Assembly: GCF_009711165.2 (NCBI RefSeq) | Contig: NZ_WMID02000006.1 | Span: forward strand, 189,411 to 253,410 | From: Flavobacterium sp. MC2016-06 | GTDB taxonomy: Bacteria > Bacteroidota > Bacteroidia > Flavobacteriales > Flavobacteriaceae | DNA: 64,000 nucleotides | Direction of reading: 5' to 3' | Shown: positions 19,487-28,833 of the stretch, one piece after another | Layout of the letters: every line of letters starts with the position of its first letter | Position numbering within the stretch: position 1 is the stretch's first letter | Position numbers and translations under genes: made by a program | The notes under the pieces: generated by a model | Told to the model about the DNA's origin: nothing | Database searches by the model: none | The model's input: the letters and a program-made list of their open reading frames with translations, nothing else

Positions 19487-20901
19487 AGTCTCGATTACCA
19501 AGAAGAATCACTAAAAAGATTCTGCGAAGGAATGGGATATAATATAGTTAAAATCTATAGAGAAGACCATTCTGCAAAAAATTTCAATAGACCAGAGTGG
19601 ATAAAATTGAGAACGTATGCAAAAGCAAACAAGAAAGAAGTACATAAGGTGCTATTTGCAAAATGGGATAGATTCTCACGAGGCACGGAGCAAGCATTAA
19701 CAGTTTTAAGAGAATTCGACTCAATAGGAATTGAATTGAATGCTACCGAACAGTATTTGGACATGTCTAATTCAGACAACAAAATGATACGAGCAATCTA
19801 CCTCACGGCAGGAGAGGTTGAAAGGGACAAAATCTCTAGCAGAACAATAACAGGAACTTACCAAGCCAAGAAGGAAGGTTATTTTACTGGAAAAGCTCCA
19901 TACGGATATGATAACTTTAGAGACGAACATAAGAAATCAACTTTAAAACCAAATCAGTTTTCATTCTTTGTAAAAAAGGCATTTATTGAGGTTGCAATGA
20001 ATATCGAATCAGTTGAAACAATACGTAAGAAACTCAAACAAGAAGGAATGAAGCTTGAAAAAAGTGCATTTAGCGAATTACTAAAAAACATAATATATGT
20101 AGGTAAAATTAAAGTTCCTGAGTTTAAGAAAGAATCTGCAATGGTGGTAAATGGCAAACATGAAGCATTGATAGACATAGAAACATTCAACAAAGTACAA
20201 GCCGTTTTCAATGGGAAGAGGTGGCACGGTACAAAGCCAAATCATAAAAATTTAGAATTCCCATTACGAGATTTTCTAACTTGTGAAATTTGTGGTGGAC
20301 AAATTACTGGTAGTACATCACAAGGAAGAAGCAAGAAATATGCTTATTACCATTGCAGAAACAAGTGTAAAACTAGAGTTTCAGTTGATGATGCACACAT
20401 GAAAATTGGAAACATTCTTTTTAATTTGCAGATTAACGAGAATATTAAGGATTTGTTTTCAGCCGTTTTAAAGAACTCTGAGACTCGATTTAATGGAGAT
20501 AGAACTACTCAACTTAAAGACAAAATAGAGTCCCAAAAGAGCTTAAAAGTCAAAATTGAAGATGCAGAAGACTTGCTTTTGAATAAGGATATTACCAAAG
20601 AGAGATTCAATAGCATTGTCGAACGCATAAACGGACAACTAATCGAAGTCAATAATGAAATCGAAATACTTAACACAAGAACGGATTCAATAAAAACGTA
20701 CGTTGATTCAGGACTAGAGCTACTTACCAACTTGGATAGAATGTTTGCTAATGGCGATTACGATGGGAAAAGAATAGTAGCGGGTTCAATATTTACTCAG
20801 AAACTTATTTTTGGAAATGATAATTGTCGAACCGAAAAAGTGAATGAAGTAATTGGTGTTTTAACTAGGAGTAGCAAGGGTTCACGAGGATATAAAAAAG
20901 A

Positions 20902-20927
20902 AAAAGCCGTCATTTCTGACAGCTTTT
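20902..20927 (-). terminator. Intrinsic terminator of tRNA-Leu
   Basis: On the minus strand an 11-bp stem (one G-U pair) with a four-base loop is followed by a T-rich run, 9 bp after the tRNA 3' end. It lies inside the 3' end of the recombinase frame on the other strand. Confidence 0.75.
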
Positions 20928-20936
20928 CCGCTTACG

Positions 20937-21016
20937 TACCCGGAGCCGGAGTCGAACCGGCACGGTTTCCCACAGGTGTTTGAGACCAGCGCGTCTACCA
21001 ATTCCGCCATCCGGGC
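20937..21016 (-). tRNA. tRNA-Leu (anticodon CAA)
   Basis: On the minus strand the acceptor arms GCCCGGA and TCCGGGT pair over seven positions (first pair G-U). The D-arm region GGCGGAATTGGTAGAC is typical of Leu tRNA, and the T arm carries GGTTCGACTCC. The anticodon loop reads CTCAAAC, giving anticodon CAA. A longer variable region follows, as expected for class II tRNAs. The anticodon stem has one T-T mismatch. CCA is not encoded. The gene marks the right edge of the accessory island. Confidence 0.92.
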
Positions 21017-21176
21017 TTAGCAGACGAAAAAACAATCAAAACTTGATTATTTTTAACGCAATAGAATGATGCTGTAAATAGTGTCATTCCTTTAACACGG
21101 TGCAAATGTAAAAAATAAATTTAAATGTTCGACTAAAAATACTTAAATTTTTCCTTTCAGTGTCCAATAAATTTTC

Positions 21177-21184
21177 TAAATTTG
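21177..21184 (+). promoter_or_regulatory. Candidate -7 element for prs
   Basis: TAAATTTG fits the Bacteroidota -7 consensus TAnnTTTG, 52 bp before the prs ATG. I see no clear -33 TTG at the usual spacing. It overlaps a TTG codon that would otherwise be the longer start of prs, arguing against that start. Confidence 0.55.
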
Positions 21185-21235
21185 CAGCTCGTTAAAACGA
21201 AGCACACACAACTAACTACAAAACAACAAATTATA

Positions 21236-22177
21236 ATGTCGCACCTAGAACCAGAAGCTAAAATTTTTGCTTGTTCACAAAGTGTTTATCTTGCAGAGAA
21301 AATTGCTGCAGATTACGGAATTCCGTTAGGGAAAGTAACGATGTCAACGTATAGTGATGGAGAATTCCAACCGTCTTACGAGGAATCAATTAGAGGATTA
21401 CGAGTTTTTATCGTGTGCTCAACATTTCCAACAGCCGATAATTTGATGGAATTGTTACTAATGATTGATGCTGCAAAACGCGCATCAGCAAGACACATTA
21501 CAGCTGTTATGCCTTACTTTGGTTGGGCAAGACAGGATAGAAAAGACAAACCAAGAGTTCCGATTGGAGCAAAATTAGTAGCTAATTTATTAGATGCTGC
21601 TGGAGCGACAAGAGTTATGACAATGGATTTACACGCAGATCAAATCCAAGGGTTTTTCGAAAAACCAGTAGATCATTTATTTGCATCTACAATCTTTTTA
21701 CCATACGTAGAAAGTTTAAAATTAGAAAATCTAACTATTGCATCTCCAGATATGGGAGGTTCAAAAAGAGCATATGCTTACTCTAAGTTTTTAGCATCAG
21801 ATGTAGTAATCTGTTACAAACAAAGAAAAGCAGCCAACGTTATCGACACTATGGAACTAATTGGTGAAGTAAAAGGTCGTAACGTAATATTAGTAGACGA
21901 CATGATCGATACTGGTGGTACATTAGCGAAAGCGGCAGATTTAATGATCGAAAAAGGAGCATTAAGCGTTAGAGCAATTTGTACACACGCCATTTTATCT
22001 GGTGATGCCTACGAAAAAATTGAGAATTCGAAATTAACAGAATTAATCGTTACAGATTCTATTCCGTTAAAGAAAGAATCAAAAAAAATAAGAGTAGTGA
22101 GTTGTGCACCTCTTTTTGCAGAAGTTATGCACATGGTGCACCACAACAATTCCATTAGTGGAAAATTTATCATGTAG
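21236..22177 (+). CDS. prs: Ribose-phosphate pyrophosphokinase (PRPP synthase)
   Basis: Makes 5-phosphoribosyl pyrophosphate from ribose 5-phosphate and ATP in the cytoplasm, feeding purine, pyrimidine, His and Trp synthesis. The 313-residue length is normal for class I PRPP synthases. Visible motifs are YFGWARQDRKDKPR near residue 97, DLHADQIQGFF near 130 and the PRPP loop VILVDDMIDTGGT near 218. I chose ATG 21236 (MSHLEPEAKIF) over an in-frame TTG at 21182 because the putative promoter overlaps the TTG and the added residues are not family-like. rplY follows after 71 bp, so the pair may be co-transcribed. Confidence 0.96.
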   Translation: MSHLEPEAKIFACSQSVYLAEKIAADYGIPLGKVTMSTYSDGEFQPSYEESIRGLRVFIVCSTFPTADNLMELLLMIDAAKRASARHITAVMPYFGWARQDRKDKPRVPIGAKLVANLLDAAGATRVMTMDLHADQIQGFFEKPVDHLFASTIFLPYVESLKLENLTIASPDMGGSKRAYAYSKFLASDVVICYKQRKAANVIDTMELIGEVKGRNVILVDDMIDTGGTLAKAADLMIEKGALSVRAICTHAILSGDAYEKIENSKLTELIVTDSIPLKKESKKIRVVSCAPLFAEVMHMVHHNNSISGKFIM

Positions 22178-22248
22178 TCATTGCGAAAAACAAAGCAATA
22201 AAACGACATAAAGATTTGAATATTTATTAATAACTATATTTTTTTACA

Positions 22249-22860
22249 ATGAAATCGATTACAATTAAAGGATCAGAAAGAGAAAGCGTGGGCAAAGTGT
22301 CAACTAAAGCCTTACGTAATGCTGGAGCGGTTCCTTGCGTGTTATACGGAGGAAATCAAGCAGTACACTTCTCAGCAGACGCTGCAGCGTTCAAAAACTT
22401 GGTTTACACTCCAAATGCACACACAGTTGTGATTGAGCTTGGAAAAGGAAAATCATTCAATGCAATTTTGCAAGATATCCAAGTTCACCCAGTATCAGAC
22501 AAAATTTTACACATTGACTTCTTTCAATTATTTGATGACAAAGAAATCACTATGGAAGTTCCAGTAAAAGTTGTTGGTACATCTAAAGGTGTTCTTGCAG
22601 GAGGTGTTTTACGTCTTAACACACGTAAATTAAAAGTTAAAGCTTTACCAGCAAATCTTCCAGATTTCGTTGAAGCTGACATTACTCCACTTGAAATGGG
22701 TAACAAATTGTACGTTACTAAAGTTGGTTTACCAGAATACAAAGTAATGCACCCAGAAAACACTGTTGTTGCTCAAGTAAGAATTTCTCGTGCTGCTATG
22801 AAAGCTGCTCAAGAAGCTGCAAAAGCTGCAAAAGCGCCTGCAAAAGGAAAGAAAAAATAA
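22249..22860 (+). CDS. rplY: 50S ribosomal protein L25/general stress protein Ctc
   Basis: Binds 5S rRNA in the large ribosomal subunit. This is the long two-domain TL5/Ctc form (203 residues). The N-terminal L25 domain ([20 protein letters not shown]) spans about 1-90, the C-terminal beta domain about 95-185, and the tail is Ala/Lys-rich. An Ala-Lys tail is common in Bacteroidota ribosomal proteins. The gene follows prs on the same strand and ends before a clear terminator. Confidence 0.95.
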   Translation: MKSITIKGSERESVGKVSTKALRNAGAVPCVLYGGNQAVHFSADAAAFKNLVYTPNAHTVVIELGKGKSFNAILQDIQVHPVSDKILHIDFFQLFDDKEITMEVPVKVVGTSKGVLAGGVLRLNTRKLKVKALPANLPDFVEADITPLEMGNKLYVTKVGLPEYKVMHPENTVVAQVRISRAAMKAAQEAAKAAKAPAKGKKK

Positions 22861-22881
22861 TTTTTTTTCAATTCAAAATAC

Positions 22882-22914
22882 AAAAAGCATCAATCGGAAG
22901 ATTGGTGCTTTTTT
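22882..22914 (+). terminator. Intrinsic terminator after rplY
   Basis: A stem of about 14 bp around a GGAA-centred loop, containing GCATCAATC and GATTGGTGC, is followed by a run of nine T. It lies 22 bp after the rplY stop. Confidence 0.85.
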
Positions 22915-23373
22915 TTTGTCCTTTTTTAATGGATCTAAACTTCTAAGTTTTTTAGGAGCAGATTCTTAGTCGTTTTTAAGACCAGACACTCCTGCCATTC
23001 ACTATATCTTTTCCTGGTTAAAGAAACCAGAAAAAGGATGCCGTTGCTGTCAGGGCTAATGAGACCTTTTGTTTTTATAAGATTCTGAATTACTGGGATT
23101 ATGAGTTTCTAAAAAAAAGTTTTTATTTGTGTTATTGTCGCCTTGAGTGAAACTGAAGACTGTCTGGATAAAAGGTTTTGACTCTGCTCAGCCTGACAAG
23201 AATGATGAAAAGAAAAAAGAGGAAAAAAATCTGCTCAATCTGTAAAATCTGCGTGAAATAGTTATTGGTATATTAGCGAAATCTTATCGCCCTTCCGGTT
23301 AAAGCCAAAGTAAATAAATTATCCAATTGACACATTCTCGAATTATCAAATTAAATAATTCCCAAATTAACCC
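22915..23373. other. Non-coding gap
   Basis: About 460 bp between rplY and pth with no convincing ORF on either strand. It contains a short CTGGTT/AACCAG hairpin near 23014 and sequence that looks like worn-down intergenic filler. I cannot assign a function. Confidence 0.4.
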
Positions 23374-23381
23374 TATTTTTG
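23374..23381 (+). promoter_or_regulatory. Candidate -7 element for pth
   Basis: TATTTTTG matches TAnnTTTG. Transcription from it would begin at about 23387, essentially on the first possible start codon of pth. Confidence 0.45.
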
Positions 23382-23385
23382 TACT

Positions 23386-24012
23386 ATGATAAAATGGATA
23401 CAAAACCTGTTTTCATTAGTAAAAACAGAAGAGAACATAGATTATATGAAAAAATATTTAATTGTTGGATTAGGTAATATTGGTGCCGAATACGTAAACA
23501 CAAGACATAATATAGGTTTTAAAGTTTTAGATTTTTTAGCCAAAAAAGAAAGCCTTTCTTTTGAAACCGCAAAACTCGGCGCACTTGCCGAATATAAATT
23601 TAAAGGAAGAACTTTTTTTCTTTTAAAACCAAACACCTACATGAATTTAAGCGGTAAAGCGGTAAAATATTGGATGGATAAGGAGAATATTCCATTAGAG
23701 AATATTTTGGTTATTACAGATGATTTAAATCTTTCATTTGGTACTATTCGAATCAAACCTAAAGGAAGTGATGGCGGACATAACGGACTTAAAAATATAA
23801 ACTTGATTTTAAATACACAAAACTATACTCGTTTTAGATTTGGAATTAGTGATCAGTTCAAAAAAGGACAGCAGATAGATTATGTTTTGGGAGAATGGGA
23901 TGAAGAGGAAAAAGCAAAACTAACAGAACGTTTAGAAATATCTTCAGAAATTATTAAAACATTTGGTACTGCTGGATTAGAAAACACAATGACAACTTTT
24001 AATGGAAAATAA
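23386..24012 (+). CDS. pth: Peptidyl-tRNA hydrolase
   Basis: Cleaves the ester bond of peptidyl-tRNA released from stalled ribosomes. The core starts MKKYLIVGLGNIGAEY and contains the catalytic-His segment NTRHNIGF, the KPNTYMNLSG segment and DDLNLSFG. The C-terminal end is typical (FGISDQ, then VLGEW). The frame allows two starts: ATG 23386 (208 residues, with a 20-residue basic/hydrophobic extension) and ATG 23446 (188 residues, matching the classic family start). I list the longer frame because some flavobacterial homologues appear to carry a similar extension. However, the candidate promoter lies so close to 23386 that the shorter product is quite possible. Confidence 0.93.
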   Translation: MIKWIQNLFSLVKTEENIDYMKKYLIVGLGNIGAEYVNTRHNIGFKVLDFLAKKESLSFETAKLGALAEYKFKGRTFFLLKPNTYMNLSGKAVKYWMDKENIPLENILVITDDLNLSFGTIRIKPKGSDGGHNGLKNINLILNTQNYTRFRFGISDQFKKGQQIDYVLGEWDEEEKAKLTERLEISSEIIKTFGTAGLENTMTTFNGK

Positions 24013-24150
24013 AGATTTACAACTATTTATCTCTTAAAAAATCAAATTATCAATTAATTAAATTGAATTATAACGAAATAGTATTTTCTATTCCAAAGTT
24101 AAATGTCTAAATTTGGATAAATTATTATAAATCATAAAATCATAAATATC

Positions 24151-24759
24151 ATGGCTTTTGAATTACCACAATTACCTTATGCATATGATGCATTAGAACC
24201 ACATATTGATGCACGCACAATGGAAATTCACCATTCTAAACATCATAATGCTTACACTACAAATTTAAATGCTGCTATTGCAGGAACAGATTTAGAGGGT
24301 AAAACAATCGAAAACATCTTAATCAACTTAGATAAATCAAACGCAGCTGTACGTAATAATGGTGGAGGTTTTTACAACCACAATTTATTCTGGACTGTTA
24401 TGGCTCCAAATGGTGGTGGATTACCAACAGGTGATTTGTTAACAGCTATTGAGGCTTCTTTTGGAACTTTTGAAGAGTTTAAAGCAAAATTTGCTAAAGC
24501 TGGTGCAACACAATTTGGTTCAGGATGGGCTTGGTTATGTGTGCACAAAGGAGGAAAATTAGAAGTTTGCGGAACTCCAAATCAAGATAATCCATTAATG
24601 CCAGAAGTTGGCTGCGGTGGAACTCCAATCTTAGGAATGGACGTTTGGGAACATGCTTATTACTTAAACTACCAAAACAGAAGACCAGATTATATTGAAG
24701 CTTTCTTCAGTGTAATTAACTGGACAGAAGTTGCTAGAAGATTTGCTTTAGACAAATAA
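24151..24759 (+). CDS. sodA: Superoxide dismutase, Mn-type
   Basis: Converts superoxide to oxygen and hydrogen peroxide. The 202-residue length and motifs fit the Fe/Mn family: metal ligand His27 in [14 protein letters not shown] near 78 and the [15 protein letters not shown] signature near 163. Two features favour the Mn form: Gly rather than Gln in the stretch before NHNLFW (GGGFYNH), and Gln in TPNQDNPL. Metal preference cannot be settled by eye. There is no signal peptide, so it is cytoplasmic. It is a single-gene unit followed by a terminator. Confidence 0.95.
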   Translation: MAFELPQLPYAYDALEPHIDARTMEIHHSKHHNAYTTNLNAAIAGTDLEGKTIENILINLDKSNAAVRNNGGGFYNHNLFWTVMAPNGGGLPTGDLLTAIEASFGTFEEFKAKFAKAGATQFGSGWAWLCVHKGGKLEVCGTPNQDNPLMPEVGCGGTPILGMDVWEHAYYLNYQNRRPDYIEAFFSVINWTEVARRFALDK

Positions 24760-24780
24760 TCTTCTTTTATATAAAATTGA

Positions 24781-24811
24781 AACCCGATTAGTTCTTAGAA
24801 TTAATCGGGTT
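24781..24811. terminator. Intrinsic terminator after sodA
   Basis: A perfect 10-bp stem (AACCCGATTA against TAATCGGGTT) is followed by seven T, 22 bp after the sodA stop. Confidence 0.85.
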
Positions 24812-24939
24812 TTTTTATGTTTAATTCCTATGTGTAAAGTTCGTAATTGTATAGCATCTTGAAAAGCTTCTTTATTTTGAAGAAAAGCATTAAGCTTAAA
24901 GTTTGGAATTTCAAAAATTGGAATTTCAAAATGAGTGAC

Positions 24940-25022
24940 TTTATTCCAATAAAAAAGGTGGAATCTCTTCCACCTTTTTTGCCCCAAATCTACCATAAAC
25001 TTAACCTACTAATGTTATGGTT
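24940..25022. repeat. 83-bp tandem element, copy 1, with terminator-like hairpin
   Basis: Nearly identical to 25125-25207. It starts TTTATTCCAAT and ends AATGTTATGGTT. Inside is a perfect 13-bp stem (24951-24963 with 24968-24980) flanked by A and T runs, so it could terminate transcription from either side. Read on the minus strand, it is about 45 bases of conserved sequence followed by the hairpin and a T run, which is the shape of a small RNA with its own terminator. The stretch 24820-24939 before it shows no gene I trust. Confidence 0.7.
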
Positions 25023-25124
25023 CAGTAAATGTATGGCAGCTATTTTTATGAAAAAAACTTTCTAGACGAAAGGTAAATATATCCGACAAACGGAATTTAA
25101 TTTGTTGCTTTTGAAATACTTGAG

Positions 25125-25207
25125 TTTATTCCAATAAAAAAGGTGGAATTACTTCCACCCTTTTTGCCCCAAATCTACCATAAACTTAACCTACTAATGT
25201 TATGGTT
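25125..25207. repeat. 83-bp tandem element, copy 2, with terminator-like hairpin
   Basis: Second copy of the element at 24940-25022, differing mainly in the hairpin loop (TTAC for TCTC) and one base of the stem edge. The conserved part outside the hairpin (GCCCCAAATC to ATGTTATGGTT) is identical, which suggests selection on more than termination or a recent duplication. It lies 100 bp from the end of purF. Confidence 0.7.
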
Positions 25208-25306
25208 TCTCAAAAGTATTGTAGCTTTTCCTTTCTACCAAACATATGGGATGAACGGCAAAAAAAACCGATGAAATGCACAAATTAACCTTTTGTTAAT
25301 ACTTTT

Positions 25307-27205
25307 TTAATAAGCTCTTGCGTCTTTTCCTTCATAAAAGTTCATAAAAGCTCTGTTTACAACACGATTTCCTCCTGGTGTAGGATAATCTCCCGTAAAA
25401 TACCAGTCCCCTAAATTTTTAGGACATGCAATATGTAAATCTTCCACTTTTTGGAAAATAATTTTTACTTCGGCATTAATTTCTGGAGAGCTCAACATCT
25501 CTGCAATTTTATCTGAAATCTCTTCTGGAGTAAATTGATCGTATATGGCAGTTACATAATTTACAACATCTGTATCAACAAAGTTTTCTTGTGCTTTACA
25601 TTTAGCGTAAACTTCGTCTACTATATGGTATAAGTTTCTTTCTTTTAATAAAGCCAATGCCGCTCTAAAAGCAACAAGACCTTCTAGTTTTGCCATATCG
25701 ATTCCGTAACAATCAGGATAACGAATTTGCGGTGCAGATGAAACGATTACGATACGTTTAGGTTTTAAACGGTCCATCATTTTAATGATACTCATTTTAA
25801 GAGTAGTACCACGTACAATACTGTCGTCTATGATAACTAAATTGTCAGTTGGCTTAATTACTCCGTAAGTAACATCATAAACGTGAGCGACTAAATCGTC
25901 ACGGCTGCTGTCTTCTGTAATAAAGGTTCTAAGTTTAGCATCTTTAATAGCAACTTTCTCTGTACGAATCTTTACGGCTAATAATTCTTGTAAAGTTTCT
26001 GCAGTAAGAGTATTTCTATTTTCTAAAATATAATTGTTTTTACGCTGATTCAAGAAATCCTGAGCCGCTTCAACCAATCCATAAAAAGAAGTTTCGGCAG
26101 TATTCGGAATATAAGAGAAAACAGTGTTGTCTGTATCGCTGTCAATAGATTTAAGAACTGCAGGTAAAATTAGTTTACCTAAGTCTTTACGTTCTTGATA
26201 GATTTCAGCATCACTTCCTCTAGAGAAATAGATTCTTTCAAAAGAACACGCTTTTTTAACGGTTGGTTCTAGGATTTGCTCCATAGTAACTTTTCCGTTT
26301 TTCTTGATAATTAAAGCATTTCCTGGTTCAACTTCCTGAACACTTTCAAAAGGTACATTAAATACAGTTTGAATTACCGGACGCTCAGAAGCTACTACAA
26401 CTACTTCATCATCTTGATAGAAATAAGCTGGACGAATCCCTGCTGGATCTCTAAAAACAAAAGCATCACCATGACCTAATAAACCGGCCATTGCGTAACC
26501 TCCGTCAAGATTTTTAGCCGAGCGGGTTAATATTTTTGCAATATCCAAACGTTCTGCAATAACAGGAGAAGCTTCTCTTTTAGAGTAACCTTCTTGTTTA
26601 CAGTCTTGGTACAATTGCATTACTTCTTTATCTAAAAAGTGACCAATTTTTTCCATTACCGTAACGGTATCAGCCATTTCTTTTGGATGTTGTCCAAGCT
26701 CAACTAAATTTTCGAAAAGCTCTTTAACATTTGTCATGTTGAAGTTACCAGCCAAAATCAAGTTACGGTGCATCCAGTTACTTTGACGTAAAAATGGGTG
26801 TACACTTTCTATGCTGTTTTTTCCAAAAGTTCCGTAACGAACGTGTCCTAAAAACAATTCTCCTATATACGGAATTTCAGCTTTTAGTTTTTGCATGTCG
26901 TCAGCAAGTTCAGGACGTGCAGTAAGCTCTTCGTTGATGCGCTCATTGATTTGCTTAAATACATCTTGTATTGGCTGTGCATGATTAGAACGAACTCTGC
27001 TTATGTAGCGTTGTCCAGGTTCTACATCTAATTTGATGCTTGCAAAACCAGCACCATCTTGACCACGGTTGTGCTGTTTTTCCATCATTAGATACATTTT
27101 TTGCATCCCGTAAAAAGCAGTTCCGTATTTTTCTTTGTAATATTCAAGCGGTTTCAGTAGTCTAACTAAGGCTATACCACATTCGTGTTTTAAAGCGTCG
27201 CTCAT
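25307..27205 (-). CDS. purF: Amidophosphoribosyltransferase-like protein, glutamine amidotransferase plus PRTase
   Basis: Catalyses the first committed step of purine synthesis, moving glutamine nitrogen onto PRPP. At 632 residues this is longer than the classical enzyme (about 500). Cys9 in MSDALKHECGIAL is the expected nucleophile after propeptide removal. The glutaminase domain spans about 9-280 (HNRGQDGAGFAS near 46, GHVRYGT near 120). The phosphoribosyltransferase PRPP loop VIIDDSIVRGTT is near 455. Bacteroidota often carry both a normal and this longer form, so a second purF elsewhere is possible. It is transcribed separately from the upstream pfkB gene, from which a hairpin separates it. 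Confidence 0.9.
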   Translation of the reverse strand: MSDALKHECGIALVRLLKPLEYYKEKYGTAFYGMQKMYLMMEKQHNRGQDGAGFASIKLDVEPGQRYISRVRSNHAQPIQDVFKQINERINEELTARPELADDMQKLKAEIPYIGELFLGHVRYGTFGKNSIESVHPFLRQSNWMHRNLILAGNFNMTNVKELFENLVELGQHPKEMADTVTVMEKIGHFLDKEVMQLYQDCKQEGYSKREASPVIAERLDIAKILTRSAKNLDGGYAMAGLLGHGDAFVFRDPAGIRPAYFYQDDEVVVVASERPVIQTVFNVPFESVQEVEPGNALIIKKNGKVTMEQILEPTVKKACSFERIYFSRGSDAEIYQERKDLGKLILPAVLKSIDSDTDNTVFSYIPNTAETSFYGLVEAAQDFLNQRKNNYILENRNTLTAETLQELLAVKIRTEKVAIKDAKLRTFITEDSSRDDLVAHVYDVTYGVIKPTDNLVIIDDSIVRGTTLKMSIIKMMDRLKPKRIVIVSSAPQIRYPDCYGIDMAKLEGLVAFRAALALLKERNLYHIVDEVYAKCKAQENFVDTDVVNYVTAIYDQFTPEEISDKIAEMLSSPEINAEVKIIFQKVEDLHIACPKNLGDWYFTGDYPTPGGNRVVNRAFMNFYEGKDARAY

Positions 27206-27252
27206 TGTTTTTTATTTTGTGTTGTTGTGTAAGTTGTGTGTATTAACGTAAT

Positions 27253-27280
27253 AAAAAAGCCCCGTTTTATCGAGGCTCTT
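27253..27280 (-). terminator. Terminator between the pfkB-type kinase and purF
   Basis: On the minus strand GCCTCG pairs with CGGGGC around an ATAAAA loop, extended by flanking pairs, followed by TTTTTTA. It begins 6 bp after the kinase stop. Confidence 0.7.
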
Positions 27281-27285
27281 AGGCA

Positions 27286-28209
27286 TTATATTTCTATGTC
27301 AAACTGGGTTAACGATTTAAATTGCTGTAATCGAATCGCTACTTCAGCTTTGCTTAATGTTTCCATCCTTTCGGTTCCAAATTTCTCTACACAGAATGAA
27401 GCTAGATTTGAACCGTAAATTATTGCATTTTTCATATTGTTAAACGAGATGTTTTCGCTTTGCGTAATAAATCCAGAAAAACCACCTGCAAAAGTGTCTC
27501 CAGCTCCAGTTGGATCATAAACATCTTCTAATGGTAAAGCTGGTGCAAAAAACACTTCTCTGTTATGGAAGATAAGTGCGCCGTGTTCTCCTTTTTTGAT
27601 CACAACATACTTAGGTCCCATATCTTGAATTTTGCTTGCCGCTTTTACTAATGAATATTCACCAGAAAGCTGTCTAGCTTCTTCGTCATTGATAGTAATA
27701 ACGTCTACACGTTTAATAACATCAAGTAATTCAGGAAGAGCACAGTCCATCCAAAAATTCATAGTGTCTAAAACTACTAATTTTGGTTTTTTCTCTAATT
27801 GATCTAAAACACTGCTTTGTACTAACGGATGCAAGTTTCCTAACATCACCACGTCTGAGTCTTTAAAGTTTTGAGGAACTTTTGGCTGAAAATCTGCCAA
27901 AACGTTTAATTCTGTTACTAAAGTATCTCTAGAATTTAAATCGTTATGGTATAAACCGCTCCAGAAAAAGGTTTTGCCGCCTTTTACAATTTCGATACCA
28001 GAAATATCGATATTTTTTGAAGTCAATAAATCTAAATGTTCTTGAGGAAAATCGTCACCAACTACAGAAACAATGGCCGATTGTAAGTTAAAAAAAGATG
28101 CCGATAAACCAATATACGTTGCAGCACCACCTAATATTTTATCTGTTTTTCCGAAAGGAGTTTCAATCGCGTCGAAAGCAACCGTTCCAACAATCAATAG
28201 TTTATTCAT
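27286..28209 (-). CDS. PfkB-family sugar or nucleoside kinase
   Basis: A 307-residue cytoplasmic kinase of the ribokinase/PfkB family. The N-terminal glycine motif KILGGAATYIGLSASFF is at about 24-40 and the anion hole with catalytic Asp, DPTGAGDTFAGG, is near 245-256. ATP is the phosphate donor in this family. The substrate cannot be told from sequence; the neighbouring purF makes a nucleoside or ribose tempting, but that is only context. The start MNKLLIVGTVAFDAI is standard. It is followed by a terminator and then purF. Confidence 0.9.
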   Translation of the reverse strand: MNKLLIVGTVAFDAIETPFGKTDKILGGAATYIGLSASFFNLQSAIVSVVGDDFPQEHLDLLTSKNIDISGIEIVKGGKTFFWSGLYHNDLNSRDTLVTELNVLADFQPKVPQNFKDSDVVMLGNLHPLVQSSVLDQLEKKPKLVVLDTMNFWMDCALPELLDVIKRVDVITINDEEARQLSGEYSLVKAASKIQDMGPKYVVIKKGEHGALIFHNREVFFAPALPLEDVYDPTGAGDTFAGGFSGFITQSENISFNNMKNAIIYGSNLASFCVEKFGTERMETLSKAEVAIRLQQFKSLTQFDIEI

Positions 28210-28437
28210 TTTATGAATTTCGAATTAGGGTGCAAAGATACTTCATAAGTTACAATATTGCAACGGTTTGCACTCTCAAAATTTTCACAAAAACACAATA
28301 ACGTTTTCGGGCTTAAAAGTATTGTAAATGAGGTTTTTAAATAAGCCTCTTCTGAGTGCTTAAAATAAACTTTTCTAGTTTAAATAACAATGTTTGGTTT
28401 GATTTTTTTCTTCTTTTTAAGATTTAAAATGAAGACT

Positions 28438-28833
28438 TTATAATTGATATTTTTTATTGAAATAATTTTTCAAAACCCCAATTTGTATTAGAATCATAAA
28501 CGGAACAACTAAAAATGCATAAAGAATGCTCTTAGAAATATGAATTCCCGAAAACAAATCAGAAAATTTAGCAGTATAAGATTCGTCTATTTTTATGTCG
28601 TATGCTGTATTACCAAACAAAAAGGCACAACTAATTAAAGCAATTAATGCTCCTATAATAAGAATCCAGATTTGCTTTGAAATTAAAGGTTTGTAAGCCT
28701 TGATTTTATTTTCTTGGACAGTTAAAACTTGAGACATTATTTTTGAAGTAAAGTCAATAGACGGTGACTCCAAACTATTGTCGGCCATCATTTTATCAAT
28801 AAGGTTTTCTATATTTTTATCGCTCTCTTTCAT
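28438..28833 (-). CDS. Two-helix membrane protein, putative anti-sigma factor
   Basis: A 131-residue protein whose start overlaps the end of the ECF sigma gene by 17 bp, so it is co-translated with it. Residues 1-48 are soluble and charged. Hydrophobic helices follow at about 52-72 and 98-122, with a short loop between them predicted outside the membrane. A cytoplasmic head plus membrane helices, encoded directly after an ECF sigma factor, is the usual layout of an anti-sigma factor. No zinc-binding HxxxCxxC motif is present, so it is not a ZAS-type. The function is inferred from context. Confidence 0.75.
   Translation of the reverse strand: MKESDKNIENLIDKMMADNSLESPSIDFTSKIMSQVLTVQENKIKAYKPLISKQIWILIIGALIALISCAFLFGNTAYDIKIDESYTAKFSDLFSGIHISKSILYAFLVVPFMILIQIGVLKNYFNKKYQL

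Larger units (their letters stand above)
19463..20983 (+). pseudogene. Large serine recombinase lacking its catalytic N-terminus
   Basis: The 506-codon frame contains most of a large serine recombinase: resolvase-domain remainder (FSLDYQEESLKRFCE onward), the DRFSRGT segment near 75, GEVERDKISSRT near 118, the Recombinase domain (GKAPYGY near 145), a zinc ribbon with CEICGGQ and CRNKC near 275-300, and a coiled coil near 340-400. The family N-terminus, with the catalytic serine in a YxRVSxxxQ motif, is absent. About 25-30 residues are missing, so it should be inactive. The last 20 or so codons run through the tRNA-Leu terminator and into the antisense of the tRNA itself, giving the tell-tale GAGVEPARF. 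That tail is probably chromosomal, acquired on integration. Confidence 0.8.

Noticed and set aside
21182..21235. TTG start giving an 18-residue N-terminal extension of PRPP synthase
   Set aside because: It overlaps a candidate promoter element and the added residues do not fit the family.
24847..25065. 72-codon plus-strand ORF between sodA and purF
   Set aside because: It runs through the first 83-bp element and its hairpin, with low-complexity Lys/Phe composition.
24940..25207. CRISPR array from the repeated 83-bp elements
   Set aside because: Only two copies, too long, containing a hairpin with terminator features and no spacers or cas genes.
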